A DNA stretch of 64,000 nucleotides. Origin: Climacteris rufus (lineage: Eukaryota; Chordata; Aves; Passeriformes; Climacteridae). The notes beneath the pieces were generated by a model. That model saw only the letters and a list, made by a program, of their open reading frames with translations. It did not search any database and was not told where the DNA came from. Both the position numbers and the translations under genes were made by a program. Where the stretch lies: contig VZRZ01004813.1 in assembly GCA_013398175.1 (NCBI GenBank), forward strand, positions 1,749,278 through 1,813,277, read 5' to 3'. Positions 60,784 to 64,000 of this stretch are shown in pieces; within the stretch, counting starts at the first letter, position 1, and each line of letters begins with the position of its first letter.

Positions 60784-60943
60784 TTCTAGGACTTACTGGA
60801 GCCTTCATCCTTGAAAACCAGACTAGATAAAGCCCTGAGTACCCAGGTGTGATATGACCCCCATCCTGCTTTGAGCAGCTGTTTAGACGAGATGACTTCA
60901 ATAGATCTCTTGCAACCTGAATTAGCCTACAATGCTATGATCT
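60784..60943 (+). mobile_element. CR1 LINE 3' end, plus orientation, diverged
   Basis: CCTTGAAAACCAGACTAGATAAAGCCCTGAG, then CTGCTTTGAGCAG, GATGACTTCAATAGATCTCTTGCAACCTGAATTA and the closing CTACAATGCTATGATCTGAG follow the CR1 tail plan (GGCTGGATAAAGCCCTGAGCAAC, ... GATGACCTC, ... TTCCAACCT, ... ATTCTATG), with many changes. It is an older subfamily than the copies at 20.3 and 39.8 kb. Confidence 0.8.
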
Positions 60944-63713
60944 GAGTCACTTCTGTCCTTCACGCAAAGCAATCCATCCAGCTTTTCCAGTTACAGCATT
61001 AAAAGAGCACATGAGCTAAATGACAGCTGCAGCAGGAGCTGGAGGAAGCCTCCTCTGTGGCACCTGCCAAATGGGCTCTCTGCACCTTGTGGAAGTGCAA
61101 TGTGATGTGCAACTACTATGGGATACAGGACGCTATTCTTGATCTCTCTTTGATATAATTACTATCTCATTGAGGGCCTCACATAAAGAGGGCTCTCTGC
61201 ACCTTTTCTGTCATGCTATTATGGTGCATGTGACTACCCACAGTTCAAGGCTTTCTCTAGAGACAAAAGTTATTGTCTAAGCTTAAGCTTTCCTATGGTG
61301 TTCAAAAGTACACGGTGTGCTAGAGACTGTGCTGTAGCCTAATAAATCCTGTATGTGTATTTTCATAGCATTCAACAATACACAGCATGGTAAAGGCAGA
61401 CTTGAGGCAATCCTCCGGAACAGACATGACTATGACTTTTGCACAGCATTCAACATTACAGTGTGTTTTAGCTCCTTCACAAGAGATCCCTTTGGAATAA
61501 ATTCTTCTCCTGTACAAGAGGAGAAAACAGACACGTAAATTTTTGAATGAGCATAGACAAGAACTGTGCCTCCCATCACTCAGAGAGGCTCTGCTTTAGG
61601 TCACCTATGTAGAGGAAGAGAGGTGCCCTCCAGCTCTTCAATCCATACCACAGACCTCTTGTATTCCCCAGTCTTTTCCAGGAGACTGGCATGTCCTTTT
61701 CTCCTTGTCACCCTCTCATGATACGGGAGAGCCGTATCAACAGGGCACCATGCTCTTTAGTCCTTTACAAGACCACCTCTCCACACACCACACAGAAAAG
61801 CCAGGCCCTTTCTTGTCTTTCCTCAGATATGAGCAGAAAAGCAAATGGGAAAACGGAGCCTAAATGAGCGTACCAATTTATCTAACCCCTTGTAGTTACA
61901 GTTACAGATTTTATATGAATCCTAGGGCTGCATCTACTTTATCATATAGCACAATATTTAAAAATATTTTTCTTAAACTACCACAGTTACCAGTACTTGG
62001 AAATCTCTAGGCAAATTTCTTTAATACAAAGCTGAAAAGTCTTCGATCATTCTCATATATTGCAGCATACTATTTTACAATTCTAAGGATTTAACTTTAA
62101 AATATTGGCCTACAGGGCTTCAACACTAACACATTTAAGACATGCTGAAAACTCTGAAAGGAACAACACAAGTAAAAAGGGTTTTAACAAAAAGTTGTAT
62201 TTTTATAATACTTTTTAACCAACTTAAGAGTTGGCTATGCTGGAAGAACTATGCACCATAGTATATACCTCTCGCCTTTGGCAAGAGAACTGGAACTTCT
62301 ACGATCAAAGAGTAGAACCTCTAAAGATTTGGTTATGCTTAGATAATGATCATCTTAGCAATTCAGTGGTTGCTCTACTTCAAGGATGGTCATACAGCTG
62401 CATGTCTTTGTTCTATCCTTTAACAGAAAGTTTTGAAAGAACCACTTCCTCCACCTTTAGAAACTTTCATTGTTTGGTGGGGATTTTTTTGTTTTTGTTT
62501 TCTTTGTTTTGTTTTTTAGGGTGAAAGAACAAGCTGATTAGTAACCTATCGATTTTCAGGTTGTTTTTTTTTAATGAGATATATTTCCCAGAACACTTCT
62601 GTTAGAATTTGCTTCAAGTAAGCTGAACATCTGCACATCAGAAAGCAAATCAGCCCTGAGTTAACACTTTCTTGTGAAAATCAAAGCAAACATTATTACA
62701 AAGCAGCTATCATTATCTTTTTCTACTTGATAAGATAATATTATTTTGACAAAATCATCTCGGGACGAAGCAGCTCTTCAAATGTGTGCTTATATGTACT
62801 TCACATAGTCATTTTTTCAGCTAAGGTTAGTCTAACAGTTCAAAAATTTTAGTCTACTGTTAAATGTTAGTTCTATAAAATGACATCAACCATATCCCAG
62901 ATTAAGTTTTTATTTTGTTATTAATACCGTTCAGCTTTGCAGGTACAATGTACAGGCACACACTGTCCAGTCTGTATACATGCCAACTCAGAAAGCAAAA
63001 AATTGCATGTAGCATTAACAAACTAACACAAAGAAATACTTTTTCTTCTTTGATTAGAATATTACATTAACATCTAGTCAAACTATTACATATCTTATAC
63101 GTGTTTAATAAACAAGTACATGTATTGCATGAGAACTACGTAGCATGTATGATTTAAGATATGGCTGTGTATTCTGTTTGCAAAAGTAATTCAGGATACA
63201 GACTGGAAGACGTAAACATGCTTGTTGCTACTCCTTGGTTTTCTTTTTGTAAAAAATGTATGTACCTGTGTGTGAAGAGATAAAAAGACCATCAATGTGC
63301 ATCACTGGAATTTCCTTCCAGGAAGACTCTGAGTATTGTCAGAAAGTTAGGATTTTGGGAAAAGTCTCTGGGTGCATGGTGTGGGACGTAGTCTCCTGTC
63401 CTCCCTCTAGTTAAAAAATTTAAAAGAAGGAAAAGGTTTCTGTACAGTCTCCTGCTTTCCCAGACTTCTGGTGGTATTGTCTAAAAAGAAATCATAATAA
63501 TTGACTAAGAGTGGGGAGTGAGGGGGGGTTGGCTGTAAATCTTAATTGGATTTGATCCTGTCCACAAACTGAAATGGTCACCTCAGTCTGAAATCAGATG
63601 ACAGATGAGTTTTTCCTACTTAAACAGTGTAAATTCAGAAAAGTGTTTCCTGGAGATATTTCCTTAGAAATTCAATCAGATGGACTTAATCACTGAATCA
63701 TATGTACTTAATA
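60944..63713. other. unique AT-rich DNA, no gene seen
   Basis: No gene is supported. A short stem-loop, TGATACGG/CCGTATCA with a 5-nt loop, lies at about 61720-61740. A T-rich TTTTTTGTTTTTGTTTTCTTTG run lies near 62486-62518. Nothing else was recognised. Confidence 0.5.
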
Positions 63714-64000
63714 AGATTGAGAGAATTGGGATTGTTCAGCCTGGAAAAGAGAAGGCTTAGGAGTGACTTAATTGTGGCTTCCCTCCAGTACCTGTAGGGA
63801 GTCTACAAAAAAGACAGAGAAGGAATTTTTAGAAGAGTATGTAATGACAGAAAAAGGGGGAATGGGTTCAAACTAAAAGAGACTAGATTTAGATTAAATA
63901 TTAGAAGAAAATTCTTTGTTGTGAGGTTGGCAAGGCACTGGAACAGGTTGCTCAGAGAAGCTGTGGATGTCCTATCCCTGGAAGTGTTCAAGGCCAGGCC
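63714..64000 (+). mobile_element. CR1 LINE 3' region, cut off by the window end
   Basis: AGATTGAGAGAATTGGGATTGTTCAGCCTGGAAAAGAGAAGGCTTAGG, followed by GAACAGGTTGCTCAGAGAAG, CTGTGGATG and CCTGGAAGTGTTCAAGGCCA, is the distal CR1 text: end of ORF2 region into 3' UTR. The expected octamer tail would lie a little over 100 bp beyond the window. This is the longest CR1 piece seen here, and it carries no intact reading frame. Confidence 0.92.

Noticed and set aside
61720..61740. TGATACGG/CCGTATCA stem-loop
   Set aside because: The arms are only 8 bp with a 5-nt loop, too short to separate from chance.

Overview
The window looks like non-coding nuclear DNA from a bird, most likely a songbird (Passeriformes). 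The bird call rests on several fragments of CR1 LINEs, including 3' ends that finish in degenerate ATTCTATG-type octamers, and on long terminal repeats (LTRs) of avian endogenous retrovirus type. One ERVL-type LTR carries the 'CAGCCCATGGAGGTCCA'-style repeated text I associate with bird genomes, and the TGTCTCGGTTTTGAAAGACA-end LTR is a type I associate with passerines. Both of those family recognitions are from memory and were not searched. Base composition is AT-rich and CpG-poor except inside some LTRs. I found no convincing protein-coding exon, tRNA, rRNA, CRISPR array or bacterial-type operon. The open frames present are short, start in repeats or simple sequence, or are no longer than chance allows in 64 kb. 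The region is best read as an intergenic desert or a very long intron.

Layout. 1-8.2 kb: unique AT-rich DNA with one decayed ERVL-type LTR (3016-3889). 8.2-12.1 kb: a nest of insertions, namely an LTR (about 8258-8585), a reverse-oriented CR1 piece (about 8763-8930), a complete solo LTR with matching termini and a 4-bp target duplication (9276-9832), and a reverse-oriented LTR (about 11282-12076). 12.1-35.2 kb: mostly unique DNA with CR1 scraps near 20.3, 27.2 and 30.9 kb, a palindrome cluster at 28.1 kb, a 10-bp minisatellite at 29.6 kb and a TG/AT compound microsatellite at 33.6 kb. 35.2-47.5 kb: a second ERVL-type LTR (35222-36294), an LTR at about 37.99-38.52 kb, CR1 scraps at 39.8 and 43.5 kb, a second copy of the 8.3-kb LTR with an expanded CCTT tract (about 45583-45920), and a solo LTR with target duplication (46915-47545). 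47.5-64 kb: unique DNA, a 243-bp TTC/TTG polypyrimidine tract (52335-52577), a T/G-rich stretch with a 40-N gap (54772-54811), a reverse-oriented 874-bp LTR (58939-59812), and CR1 pieces at 60.8 kb and at the right edge.

There are no gene-to-gene interactions to describe. What stands out is DNA structure. Five half-sites at 28.1 kb alternate in orientation and form two adjacent near-perfect palindromes. Four separate perfect stem-loops (11-14 bp arms, 11-13 nt loops) occur at 15.7, 22.8, 25.6 and 46.4 kb. Several LTR insertions can be delimited to the base by their termini and target-site duplications. I did not find a new multi-gene system.
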